Below are positions 44,850 through 52,800 of a stretch of 64,000 bases of DNA, piece by piece; within the stretch, counting starts at the first letter, position 1; each line of letters opens with the position of its first letter. A program made the position numbers and the translations under genes. The DNA is from Spirochaeta sp. UBA5339 (GTDB lineage: Bacteria > Spirochaetota > Spirochaetia > DSM-2461): assembly GCA_002408085.1 (NCBI GenBank), contig DHQL01000010.1, forward strand, positions 233,465-297,464. The letters are read 5' to 3'. Below the pieces are notes generated by a model. That model saw nothing but the letters and a program-made list of their open reading frames with translations. It was not told the DNA's origin and did not search any database.

Positions 44850-45737
44850 ATGAAGAAGCAAAAAGACTGGCTGTTTCTACTTCCCGCAATACTTGTTGTT
44901 GCGGTTATGACTCAGATTCCCTTCATCCTGACCATTATCTACTCAACTCTTAAATGGAATCTCTCCCGCCCGGATCTGGGCATCACATTCAACGGTCTGA
45001 AAAACTACCTCTACTATCTCAAGATTGATGACTTTCAGAATATCCCCGAGTTCTACTCCATATTCTGGCAGACCATCGTTCTGACCGTCTCGACACTGAT
45101 TATCTGTTCGGTTGTGGGCTTTCTTTTCTCCATCCTGCTGGACCATGCCGTGCCGGGCATCAATATAGCCAGAACACTGATTATGGGGCCCTTCTTTGTT
45201 ATGTCCACAGCCAGCGGTGTTATCTGGAAGACAACCATCCTGAACACAACCTTCGGCTGGTACGGAGTCATCTTCAAAAGCCTTGGATTGAAACCGATAG
45301 ACCTCTTAAGCTACCGGCCTCTGGCGGTGATCATCCTCCTCTTCTCCTGGCAGTGGATACCCTTCTTTGTCCTGATTATTCTGGCGGGACTCCAGGGGAT
45401 ACCTCAGGATGTGGAGGACAGTGTAAAGGTGGACGGCGCCAACTGGTTCAGAAAGACCTTTGAAATCAAGCTGCCGATGATCTCGGAGCATATGATGGTT
45501 GCGGTAATGCTGGGTCTGATCTTTATTGTCAAGGAGATCGGTCTGATCCTCGTCACCACGGCGGGAGGCCCGGGTACCCGGTCCTACAACCTGCCCTATG
45601 CGGTCTATATGGAGATCTTCAACGGCTCCCAGGTGGGACGGGCGGGAGCCCTGGCCACGATGACCGTTATCATTACCCTGATTTCTGTAAATATCCTCTA
45701 CAGAATCATACGCAAACGAAAAGCCATGTACGAGTAA
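44850..45737 (+). CDS. Sugar ABC transporter permease 1 (MalF/SmoF type)
   Basis: A 295-aa membrane protein with six hydrophobic segments. The EAA loop is DVEDSVKVDGANWFRKTFEIKLPM near residue 190. An N-terminal WLFLLPAILVVAVMTQIPFI segment is typical of the family-1 inner-membrane component. It pairs with the next gene (8-bp gap). Confidence 0.92.
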   Translation: MKKQKDWLFLLPAILVVAVMTQIPFILTIIYSTLKWNLSRPDLGITFNGLKNYLYYLKIDDFQNIPEFYSIFWQTIVLTVSTLIICSVVGFLFSILLDHAVPGINIARTLIMGPFFVMSTASGVIWKTTILNTTFGWYGVIFKSLGLKPIDLLSYRPLAVIILLFSWQWIPFFVLIILAGLQGIPQDVEDSVKVDGANWFRKTFEIKLPMISEHMMVAVMLGLIFIVKEIGLILVTTAGGPGTRSYNLPYAVYMEIFNGSQVGRAGALATMTVIITLISVNILYRIIRKRKAMYE

Positions 45738-45744
45738 GGGGGAT

Positions 45745-46608
45745 ATGAGAATGAGTAATATGACCCTTGAACAGAAACACAGACTGAAAAGAAAGATAAA
45801 GACCGCGATGCTGACCATCGTCATCTTTGGAATTGCCATCTTTTACTTCTCACCGATTCTCTACATGTTCCTCTCGGCCTTTAAAACAGAACACCAGGCG
45901 GTAATGCCCATGCTCTTTTTTCAGCCCACTCTGGAAACCATCAAACTGGTCCTGAGCGACAGGAATATGTTCGGCTATCTGAAGAACTCCCTCTTTCAGG
46001 TATTCTTCACCACCCTGGTCTGCCTGCTGCTGGCCATTCCCGCATCCTTTGCCCTGGTCTTCGGCAAGTTCAGAAAGAAGACCACCGGCGAGAGCGCCTA
46101 CCTCTGGTTTATCACCACCATTCTGCTGCCTCCGGTGGCTGTAATCATCCCCCTCTACACCTGGTATCAGAAGTTCAATCTGATCAAGTCTCCTCTGGGA
46201 CTGCTGATCGCCTATATCGGATTCCATGTGCCCATCGTCGTATGGATGCTTCACTCCTTTTTCAAGGATGTTCCGGTGTCCATAATCGAGGCCTCCGAAC
46301 TGGACGGTTGCTCCCGGTTCAGACAGCTTGTCTCCATAGCCCTGCCTCTGGTGAGAACCGGTGTGATCTCTGCGGGGCTCCTTGTGGCTATTTTTGTATG
46401 GAATGAGTTCTTCCTGGCCTTCAACCTGACAGGTAACGATACGGCCACCCTGTCGGTTTATATGGCCCGGTTCAGAGAGCAGCAGGGTATGTTTGTAGCA
46501 CAGCTGTCGGCATCCTCGATGGTTGCCGTTCTTCCCGCTGTTATCCTGGGATGGATTACCCAGAAGTCCCTGGTCAAGGGACTGACTCTGGGATCTGTAA
46601 AGGGATAA
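45745..46608 (+). CDS. Sugar ABC transporter permease 2 (MalG/SmoG type)
   Basis: A 287-aa membrane protein with six segments. The EAA loop is SIIEASELDGCSRFRQLVSIALPL near residue 180, and FVWNEFFLAFNLTGND follows as in MalG-type permeases. No ATPase gene follows, so the importer must borrow an MsmX/UgpC-like ATPase encoded elsewhere. SD AAGGGGG. Confidence 0.92.
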   Translation: MRMSNMTLEQKHRLKRKIKTAMLTIVIFGIAIFYFSPILYMFLSAFKTEHQAVMPMLFFQPTLETIKLVLSDRNMFGYLKNSLFQVFFTTLVCLLLAIPASFALVFGKFRKKTTGESAYLWFITTILLPPVAVIIPLYTWYQKFNLIKSPLGLLIAYIGFHVPIVVWMLHSFFKDVPVSIIEASELDGCSRFRQLVSIALPLVRTGVISAGLLVAIFVWNEFFLAFNLTGNDTATLSVYMARFREQQGMFVAQLSASSMVAVLPAVILGWITQKSLVKGLTLGSVKG

Positions 46609-46634
46609 AGCTGTATAGGGATAAAGGAGATTGC

Positions 46635-46674
46635 GCTGCCCCCGGACCGGGATCAAATACGATCCGGGGGCAGC
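46635..46674. terminator. Bidirectional terminator between permease and trpB
   Basis: GCTGCCCCCGGA (46635-46646) and TCCGGGGGCAGC (46663-46674) form a perfect 12-bp GC-rich stem with a 16-nt loop between convergent genes. Followed on the plus strand by CTCTTAAAAAG. Confidence 0.7.
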
Positions 46675-46716
46675 CTCTTAAAAAGTTCCGAAGGAAGGTT
46701 TCCGAAAAGCCGGAAA

Positions 46717-47922
46717 TCAGCCGATCCCGTAATCCTTTCCGAAGTTTTCAACAACAAAGTCGATGTCCTTGTCCCCTCTTCCGCTCAGGTTTACAAGAAT
46801 GGACTGTCTGGGTTTCTCCTGTGCCAGCTTGCAGGCATAGGCCACGGCATGGGCCGATTCAAGGGCGGGAATGATTCCCTCCAGACGGCTCAGCTCGAAG
46901 AAGGAGTCCAGGGTCTCCCTGTCGTCGGCGGTCACATAGTTGACCCGTCCCAGGTCCTTGAGCATTGAGTGCTCGGGGCCGACACCGGGGTAGTCCAGGC
47001 CGCTGGCGATGGAGTAGACCGGAGCGGGTTCGCCCTTCTCATCCTGCAGGTTATAGCACTTGAATCCGTGAATCATACCAGGCTTTCCAAGGGTCATTGT
47101 CGCCGCATGGTCTCCCAGATTCAGGGAGCGTCCGCCGGGCTCAACACCGTAGATATCAACCTCATTGTCCTCGATAAAGGCGCTGAAAATGCCCATGGCG
47201 TTGCTTCCGCCGCCCACACAGGCCACCACGTTGTCGGGGTGCTCACCGGTCATATGGAAGTACTGCTCTTTGGCCTCCACTCCCACGACCATCTGAAAGT
47301 CACGGACCATCATGGGGAAGGGATGGGGCCCTACAACAGAGCCGATGCAGTAGATGCTGTTGACAGGGTCTTCCAGGTAGGCGCCGAAGGCGGAGTCCAC
47401 CGCCTCTTTCAGGGTCTTAAGGCCGAAGGTAACGGGAACAACCTTGGCTCCCAGAATCTCCATACGGACCACATTGGGATGCTCCTTGGCGATGTCCACC
47501 TCTCCCATATGGATCTCACACTCCAGGCCGAAGTAGGCGGCCGCCGTTGCCAGGGCCACACCGTGCTGTCCCGCACCGGTTTCTGCAATCAGCTTCTTCT
47601 TGCCCAGATACTTGGCCAGAAGGGCCTCACCCATACAGTGGTTGAGCTTGTGGGCTCCGGTGTGGTTGAGGTCCTCTCTCTTCAGGTAGATCCGGCCCCC
47701 GTACTTTTCGGAGAGAGTCTTGGCATAGTAGACAGGGGTAGGTCTGCCCTGGAAGTGCTTTCTGATGGATCTCAGTTCTGTGATAAAGTCGTGGGACTTG
47801 CTGATGGAAAAATAAGCATCGGTGATCTTGTCCATCTCGGTCTGAAGCTGGGGAGGAATAAAGGACCCTCCATACTCACCAAAGTTTCCATTCTCGTCGG
47901 GGTTCATCTTAAAGTATCCCAT
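46717..47922 (-). CDS. trpB: Tryptophan synthase beta chain, stand-alone
   Basis: A 401-aa PLP enzyme that joins indole and serine. The PLP lysine lies in GAHKLNHC, the catalytic Glu in AETGAGQHG, and the phosphate loop in [11 protein letters not shown]-terminal [13 protein letters not shown] is typical of TrpB1. HKLNH replaces the usual HKxNN. No trpA or other trp gene is adjacent, so it may salvage indole or pair with a distant TrpA. The SD is AAGGAAGG just before the ATG. Confidence 0.93.
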   Translation of the reverse strand: MGYFKMNPDENGNFGEYGGSFIPPQLQTEMDKITDAYFSISKSHDFITELRSIRKHFQGRPTPVYYAKTLSEKYGGRIYLKREDLNHTGAHKLNHCMGEALLAKYLGKKKLIAETGAGQHGVALATAAAYFGLECEIHMGEVDIAKEHPNVVRMEILGAKVVPVTFGLKTLKEAVDSAFGAYLEDPVNSIYCIGSVVGPHPFPMMVRDFQMVVGVEAKEQYFHMTGEHPDNVVACVGGGSNAMGIFSAFIEDNEVDIYGVEPGGRSLNLGDHAATMTLGKPGMIHGFKCYNLQDEKGEPAPVYSIASGLDYPGVGPEHSMLKDLGRVNYVTADDRETLDSFFELSRLEGIIPALESAHAVAYACKLAQEKPRQSILVNLSGRGDKDIDFVVENFGKDYGIG

Positions 47923-48027
47923 GGGGCCTTCCTTTTCTATCGCAATAGATTATTTAAGTATTAGAGTCAGTGAGGGAATTGTAACCGTTTCTATGCGTAG
48001 AAGCAAGCTTTTTCTTTGTGGACTTTT

Positions 48028-48513
48028 TCAGCAGATTTCCCAGGCCTCGAGAAGCCTGTCAAATGCCCCGGCCGGCGCCGTCTTTCCGGGAGGAGCCCCG
48101 TGGAGGGCCAGAGTCCCCGCCGGCTGTCCGCCGGCATCAAGAATCAGTTCCTTAAAATAGCTGTGAATTGTCCCGGCGCTCCTTGTTTCAGGATCAGCCT
48201 GTACGGTAAAGAGGTAGACTCTCTTCCCTGTCAGGTCGGCCCCCTTTATAAAACTGTTCATTGCGGGTGTTCCATTGGCCGCCCATACGGGTGTCCCCAG
48301 CACAAGAACTCCGCTCTCCCGGACCGACTCCCAGGGATCACCCTTCAGAGCTGCTGCTTTCTTCTTTTTGGCCTGATACCCGGAGCGAAGGAATCCGGTC
48401 CTCTTCTCTGTTTCCAGCTCCACAAGCTGTCCTCCTGTTCTTTCAGCCAGAAAGGAGGCGGCCTGTCTGGTGCTGCCGTTCCTCGAAAAATAGACAATTG
48501 CGATCTGTTTCAT
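48028..48513 (-). CDS. Flavodoxin family protein
   Basis: A 161-aa FMN protein. The phosphate loop SRNGSTRQAA sits after strand one (IAIVYFS), and LVLGTPVWAANGTPAMNSFI is the second FMN contact. It resembles flavodoxin_4-type electron carriers or NAD(P)H oxidoreductases. It faces away from the ABC operon at 48681 and lies 105 bp upstream of trpB in the same direction, but an operon is not certain. Confidence 0.85.
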   Translation of the reverse strand: MKQIAIVYFSRNGSTRQAASFLAERTGGQLVELETEKRTGFLRSGYQAKKKKAAALKGDPWESVRESGVLVLGTPVWAANGTPAMNSFIKGADLTGKRVYLFTVQADPETRSAGTIHSYFKELILDAGGQPAGTLALHGAPPGKTAPAGAFDRLLEAWEIC

Positions 48514-48565
48514 ACCTTAAGAATGACAAAAAATAACATTAATTCAAATTTTTAGCCCTGAATTA

Positions 48566-48620
48566 TTGACTTTTAAACAAAGCGGGCTTACATTACTAGT
48601 GTATTACTTATCTAATACAC
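48566..48620 (+). promoter_or_regulatory. Promoter and GntR (YtrA-type) operator of the ABC operon
   Basis: TTGACT (48566-48571), 17 nt, TACATT (48589-48594), then GTGTATTA-N6-TAATACAC (48599-48620), a perfect 8-bp inverted repeat covering the start site. The GntR gene inside the operon is the expected ligand, giving autorepression. Confidence 0.72.
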
Positions 48621-48680
48621 CAACAAACCAAGACGCAAAAAAGTGAAGCCATAGATATCCTGATTATAGGAGGAGATACA

Positions 48681-49502
48681 TTGAAACCTGTTATCGAAAT
48701 CAAAGATCTGGTTTTTCAGTACGGAAAGGAGGCTCTCTTTGACGAGCTCTCCCTGAGCGTGGGCCCCGGACTCTACGGCCTTTTAGGAAAAAACGGCGCC
48801 GGTAAATCCACCCTGCTGAAAATCATCTCCGGGCAGCTCTTTCCCCACAGCGGAAGCTGCCTGACCGCCGGAGAAGTTCCCGGTAAGAGAAAACCCGAAA
48901 TGCTGTCGGAGGTGTTCTACCTGCCCGAAGAGATCACCGTCCCGGAAATAAAGGGCAATATGTATGTAGACCTGAACGCCCCCTTCTACCCCCGGTTTGA
49001 CAGAAAGCAGTTTGAAGGATTTCTGGAGCTCTTCGAGGTTCCCGGAAACAAGAAGCTGACCACCCTCTCCTACGGGCAGAAGAAGAAGTTCCTTATCGCC
49101 TTTGCCGCATCCACCGGCTGTCCCCTGATTCTGCTGGACGAACCGACCAACGGCCTGGACATCCCCTCAAAGAGCCAGTTCCGACAGGTGGCGGCCAGTA
49201 TGGACCTGGAAAATCAGACCATGCTGATCTCAACCCACCAGGTAAGGGACATGGAGATGCTGATCGATCCGGTGATTATTGTGGACAACGGGAAGATCAT
49301 CATGAACAGCTCCATGGAGGATGTGATGAAAGCCTACCATGTTGAGTTTACCTCGGAAGAACCTGCCCCGGAAGAAGCCCTCTACTCGGAGAAGGTTCTG
49401 GGAGGCTGGAATGTGGCCCGGAAGGGCCCCTCTCCCGATGCATCGGCCATCGATCTTGAGTTTCTCTTCAATCTGACAATCAGAAAAGGAGGTCTGAAGT
49501 GA
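48681..49502 (+). CDS. ABC transporter ATPase (YtrB-like)
   Basis: A 273-aa ATPase starting with TTG after a strong AGGAGGAG SD. Walker A is GKNGAGKST (36-44), Walker B LILLDEPTNGLD, and the signature is LSYGQKK, with Tyr in place of Gly. The permease, GntR regulator and DUF2807 gene follow in one operon, a layout seen with YtrA-controlled exporters that respond to envelope-active antibiotics. Substrate unknown. Confidence 0.9.
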   Translation: MKPVIEIKDLVFQYGKEALFDELSLSVGPGLYGLLGKNGAGKSTLLKIISGQLFPHSGSCLTAGEVPGKRKPEMLSEVFYLPEEITVPEIKGNMYVDLNAPFYPRFDRKQFEGFLELFEVPGNKKLTTLSYGQKKKFLIAFAASTGCPLILLDEPTNGLDIPSKSQFRQVAASMDLENQTMLISTHQVRDMEMLIDPVIIVDNGKIIMNSSMEDVMKAYHVEFTSEEPAPEEALYSEKVLGGWNVARKGPSPDASAIDLEFLFNLTIRKGGLK

Positions 49503-50305
49503 ACCTGACCAATACCTTTGATCCCAAACGATTCTACCTGCTCTTCAGAAAGGATCTGCTCCAGGGTTATAAGACCCTGATCATCACAGCAGCAGCCGTT
49601 CTGGGGGCATCCTTTATTATCCTTTTTATATCAACCGCAGGGGGTAGATACGGCGGCGGTGCAGACTCAGCCGCCACAGGCCTCTTCTTTCCCCTCCTCT
49701 GGGGAGGTGGACTGATCTTTACCAGCATGGTCTTCAAGGAAGCCCATTCGGCGGACAGAATCCACTACTGGCTGATGACTCCGGCCTCCCGGCTCGAGAA
49801 GTTTCTTGAAAAGCTGCTTCTCTCCACGGTGTTCTATGTACTGGCCCTGATGGTTGTCTTCTTTGCAGCCACCGGCCTGAACAGCCTGGTCTTCCGGATC
49901 TTCTTTGACTACAGTCCCGGGGTCTTTAATCCCTTTACCAGGTATGTCTGGATCAATGTCGGAAACTATATGATCGTTCAGTCCATCTTTTTCCTGGGGG
50001 CCATATGGTTCAGAAAGTACAACTTTATCAAGACAGTCCTGACCATCAATGTGCTGCAGCTGGCTCTGACCATAATATTGGGAGGCCTGGGCTACCTGAT
50101 CTTCCGGGCGCCCATTCGTGAGGCAATGCTGGGGAATTCGGTCTACTTTATGAATGCCGGACAGATTCTGACTCAGAACTTTATCAGAATGAACTCCACC
50201 CTTGTGGTTCTTCTGAAGATCCTCTACTTCGGACTTCTTGCTCCCTTCTTCTGGTTCCTGTCCTGGATGAGGATGAGAGAGGTAGAGATAAAAGATGGAA
50301 TTTAA
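49499..50305 (+). CDS. ABC transporter permease
   Basis: A 268-aa membrane protein with about six hydrophobic segments (TLIITAAAVLGASFIILFI first). GTG start, overlapping the ATPase stop by 4 bp. The segment GGLIFTSMVFKEAHSADRIHYWLMTPASRLEKFLEKL resembles ABC-2-type permeases of Bacteroides/Spirochaete YtrA loci. Partner of the preceding ATPase. Confidence 0.82.
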   Translation: MNLTNTFDPKRFYLLFRKDLLQGYKTLIITAAAVLGASFIILFISTAGGRYGGGADSAATGLFFPLLWGGGLIFTSMVFKEAHSADRIHYWLMTPASRLEKFLEKLLLSTVFYVLALMVVFFAATGLNSLVFRIFFDYSPGVFNPFTRYVWINVGNYMIVQSIFFLGAIWFRKYNFIKTVLTINVLQLALTIILGGLGYLIFRAPIREAMLGNSVYFMNAGQILTQNFIRMNSTLVVLLKILYFGLLAPFFWFLSWMRMREVEIKDGI

Positions 50306-50681
50306 AGAGAAGAAATCCATATACATCCAGATCGCCGAGTACTTCTCCGACAACATCCTGAAAGGGGTGTGGCAGGTGGAGGACAAGATCCCTTCGGTCA
50401 GGGAGATGGCGGTTCAGCTGGAGGTGAATCCCAATACTGTGATGCGGGCCTACGCCCTGCTCCAGGAGAGGGGAATCATCTATAACAAAAGGGGCATCGG
50501 ATATTTTCTGGCCCCTGAGGCGGAGAAAGAGGTTAAGTCCATGAAGAAGGATGAGTTTATATCAAGCACCCTCCCCGAGTTTTACAGAATGGTAAGGCTC
50601 CTGGAGATTGACTTTGAGGAGCTGAAAGAGGGATACAGAGAGTTCCTTGAAAAGGAGGCCGGTCATGAAGAGAAGCACTAG
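50295..50681 (+). CDS. GntR-family regulator, YtrA subfamily
   Basis: A 128-aa regulator: short size with only the winged helix (KIPSVREMAVQLEVNPNTVMRAYALLQERGII, residues about 28-62) plus a short helical tail defines the YtrA subfamily. It overlaps the permease gene by 11 bp and the next gene by 17 bp. The palindrome at the operon promoter (48599-48620) is its likely site. Confidence 0.92.
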   Translation: MEFKEKKSIYIQIAEYFSDNILKGVWQVEDKIPSVREMAVQLEVNPNTVMRAYALLQERGIIYNKRGIGYFLAPEAEKEVKSMKKDEFISSTLPEFYRMVRLLEIDFEELKEGYREFLEKEAGHEEKH

Positions 50682-51378
50682 GATACTGGGGATTACCCTC
50701 CTTGCCCTGACGGGTCTGATCCTGATGGGAATGATAAGCACAAGGATCTATCTGGACAGAAAGATAGGTAACGAATACAGAGACTACGAGCGGGTTATCC
50801 CCGGGGAGAGCCGTACACTGATTTTTGAAATGAAGGACTTTGATTCCCTCAACCTGGAAGGGGGATGGGAAGTGGAGATCTCACAGGGCCCCGAATACAG
50901 TGTTGAGGTGGAAGCTCCTGACAACCTTCTTGACCGGGTGGAAGCCCTGCAGACTGGCAGGACCCTTAAGGTGAGAAATGACTTCAAATCGGCCATGGAC
51001 GGGGGCAGCTTTATTCTGCGGCTCACCATGCCCGAGTTCAGCTCCCTTGTAATTGCCGGAGGAACAGACCTTAGTTTTACCGGTTTCAGCGGCGACGAGC
51101 TGTCCATTACCCTGGCCGGAGCCGGCAGGATCAGGGCCTTCAGCTCGGGGTACACCAATCTGAATCTGGTCTGTGCGGGAGCCGGGCAGATGGATATGAC
51201 AGGCCTTGCCAGCATCAATGCGAATGTGACCTTAAGCGGCGCCGGAGAGGTGCTCCTGAATATGACCGGCGGCACCCTGAGCGGTGTACTCAGCGGCATG
51301 GGTTCGGTGGAGTATGACGGTTACGTCAAGGAAGAGAGCATAAGAATCACCGGCCTTGGAAGTGTATCCCGCCGTTAA
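50665..51378 (+). CDS. DUF2807 (head GIN) beta-helix protein, membrane-anchored
   Basis: The ATG at 50665 (AAGGAGG SD, 7 nt) gives 237 aa. One N-terminal membrane segment (ILGITLLALTGLILMGMI) is followed by the GIN domain: FDSLNLEGGWEVEISQGPEYSVEVE, then repeating turns ending AGAG/GAGAG (SITLAGAGRIRAF; LVCAGAGQMDMTG; VTLSGAGEVLLN), a right-handed beta-helix. Likely displayed on the outer side of the inner membrane. Its co-transcription with an ABC exporter suggests an envelope-stress role, but function is unknown. Confidence 0.85.
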   Translation: MKRSTRILGITLLALTGLILMGMISTRIYLDRKIGNEYRDYERVIPGESRTLIFEMKDFDSLNLEGGWEVEISQGPEYSVEVEAPDNLLDRVEALQTGRTLKVRNDFKSAMDGGSFILRLTMPEFSSLVIAGGTDLSFTGFSGDELSITLAGAGRIRAFSSGYTNLNLVCAGAGQMDMTGLASINANVTLSGAGEVLLNMTGGTLSGVLSGMGSVEYDGYVKEESIRITGLGSVSRR

Positions 51379-51406
51379 CGATTCATCAGTTTACAGATCC
51401 AATACA

Positions 51407-51431
51407 GGCGGCTGCAGCGATTACAGCCGCC
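51407..51431 (+). terminator. Hairpin after the DUF2807 gene
   Basis: GGCGGCTG, a 9-nt loop and CAGCCGCC form an 8-bp GC-rich stem 29 bp past the stop, followed by TGATTCTTCG, a weak T-run. Confidence 0.6.
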
Positions 51432-51447
51432 TGATTCTTCGAAATTC

Positions 51448-51488
51448 GTACAATGGTCCGACCTCGGGCCTGTCCTACTTAATTGTAC
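51448..51488. promoter_or_regulatory. Interrupted inverted repeat upstream of the sigma-54 promoter
   Basis: GTACAAT (51448-51454) and ATTGTAC (51482-51488) are exact inverted halves 27 bp apart, about 110 bp upstream of the sigma-54-like promoter, the usual distance for an enhancer-binding-protein site. Function is inferred from position. Confidence 0.35.
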
Positions 51489-51581
51489 TTTTCCATTATG
51501 AAACTACATTATTGAAACAAAAAACATCCCGATAAGCGCAAAACAGCGTCCTTAAAAGCGAATCATCGGTTCACTGGTTGT

Positions 51582-51599
51582 TTGGCATGAAGATTGCAA
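51582..51599 (+). promoter_or_regulatory. Sigma-54 promoter of the amino-acid importer operon
   Basis: TTGGCATGAAGATTGCAA has the -24 GG and -12 GC exactly 10 nt apart and matches TGGCAY-R-N4-TTGCA. The start site would be near 51610, 31 nt before the binding-protein ATG. No good sigma-70 promoter is evident in this gap. Confidence 0.72.
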
Positions 51600-51640
51600 C
51601 TACTTTCTTCACAATCTTATTATGATCTGGAGAAAGTATA

Positions 51641-52729
51641 ATGATCAAAGAATTCACTAAGAGAATGCTTGTTCTTCTGGCAGCCGTAGCGTTTGCCGGT
51701 ACCATTCTGATTTCCTGCGGTTCCAGTGAGGCACCCGCTGCATCAGCTGAGGCAGCACCCGCTCCCGCAGCAGCCAAGTCCACCCTGGACATCGTTAAAG
51801 AACGCGGTAAGGTTATTGTCGGTGTAACTGCCGGTGTACCCGGTTACTCCGCTCCCGACAGCGAAGGTGTATGGCAGGGATTTGACGTAGACCTGGGCCG
51901 CGCCATTGCCGCTGCCGTTCTGGGCGATCCCGATGCCATCGAGTGCCGCCCCCTCTCTGCAAAGGAAAGATTCACCGCTCTGCAGTCCGGTGAGATCGAC
52001 GTACTGTCCCGTGTAACAACATGGACAGCCACAAGAGACAGCCAGCTTGGTCTCAACTTCGCCGGTGTTAACTACTACGACGGTCAGGGATTCATGGTTT
52101 CCAAAGAGTCCGGAATCACAAGCCTTGCTGAACTCGACGGTGCAACAATCGCCGTACAGTCCGGAACAACTACAGAGCTGAACCTCTCCGACTACTTCAG
52201 AAAAGAGGGCATGGACCTCGAACTGATCACCTTTGAAAAGAACGACCAGGCCTCTGCTGCCCTGGAAGCCGGACGTGCTGACGCCGTAACCAGCGACCAG
52301 TCACAGCTCTACGCCCTGAGAACCAAATTCAAAAACCCCGATGACTTCATCATGCTTCCCGAAGTTATCTCCAAAGAGCCCCTGGGACCCGTTGTCCGCG
52401 AAGGCGACGAGCAGTGGTTCGACATTGTTAAGTGGACCCTTATGGCCATGCTGAACGCCGAAGAGTACGGTGTTACTTCAGAGAATGTTGACGACATGAA
52501 AGCCACCAGCACAAACCCCAACGTAAAAAGACTTCTGGGTGTTGAAGGACAGATCGCTTCCGGTTACGGCCTTGAAGACGACTGGGCCTACAACATCATC
52601 AAGATGGTCGGTAACTACGGCGAAAGCTTTGAAAAGCACCTTGGTGCCGGCTCTCCCCTGAAAATCGACAGAGGACTGAACGCACAGTGGGCCGACGGCG
52701 GTCTCCAGTACGGAATGCCCATCCGCTAA
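51641..52729 (+). CDS. aapJ: General L-amino-acid ABC transporter, binding lipoprotein (AapJ/BztA-like)
   Basis: A 362-aa lipoprotein (lipobox LISC after a 25-residue signal), then an Ala/Pro-rich linker and a family-3 binding protein: KVIVGVTAGVPGYSAPDSEGVW, GFDVDLGRAIAAAVLG and the C-terminal AapJ extension (GYGLEDDWAYNIIKMVGNYGE; GLNAQWADGGLQYGMPIR). Codons are strongly biased to C-ending forms, consistent with high expression. It feeds AapQMP. Confidence 0.92.
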   Translation: MIKEFTKRMLVLLAAVAFAGTILISCGSSEAPAASAEAAPAPAAAKSTLDIVKERGKVIVGVTAGVPGYSAPDSEGVWQGFDVDLGRAIAAAVLGDPDAIECRPLSAKERFTALQSGEIDVLSRVTTWTATRDSQLGLNFAGVNYYDGQGFMVSKESGITSLAELDGATIAVQSGTTTELNLSDYFRKEGMDLELITFEKNDQASAALEAGRADAVTSDQSQLYALRTKFKNPDDFIMLPEVISKEPLGPVVREGDEQWFDIVKWTLMAMLNAEEYGVTSENVDDMKATSTNPNVKRLLGVEGQIASGYGLEDDWAYNIIKMVGNYGESFEKHLGAGSPLKIDRGLNAQWADGGLQYGMPIR

Positions 52730-52748
52730 GCCCCGTCTGACAGAGCTT

Positions 52749-52770
52749 CCTTCCGGATTCACCCGGAAGG
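52749..52770 (+). terminator. Hairpin between aapJ and aapQ
   Basis: CCTTCCGG-ATTCAC-CCGGAAGG is an 8-bp perfect stem 19 bp after the aapJ stop, followed by GGTTCT. It likely sets binding-protein mRNA above the permease part. Confidence 0.6.
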
Positions 52771-52800
52771 GGTTCTGATCCCACTCTACAGGTTTAAAAA

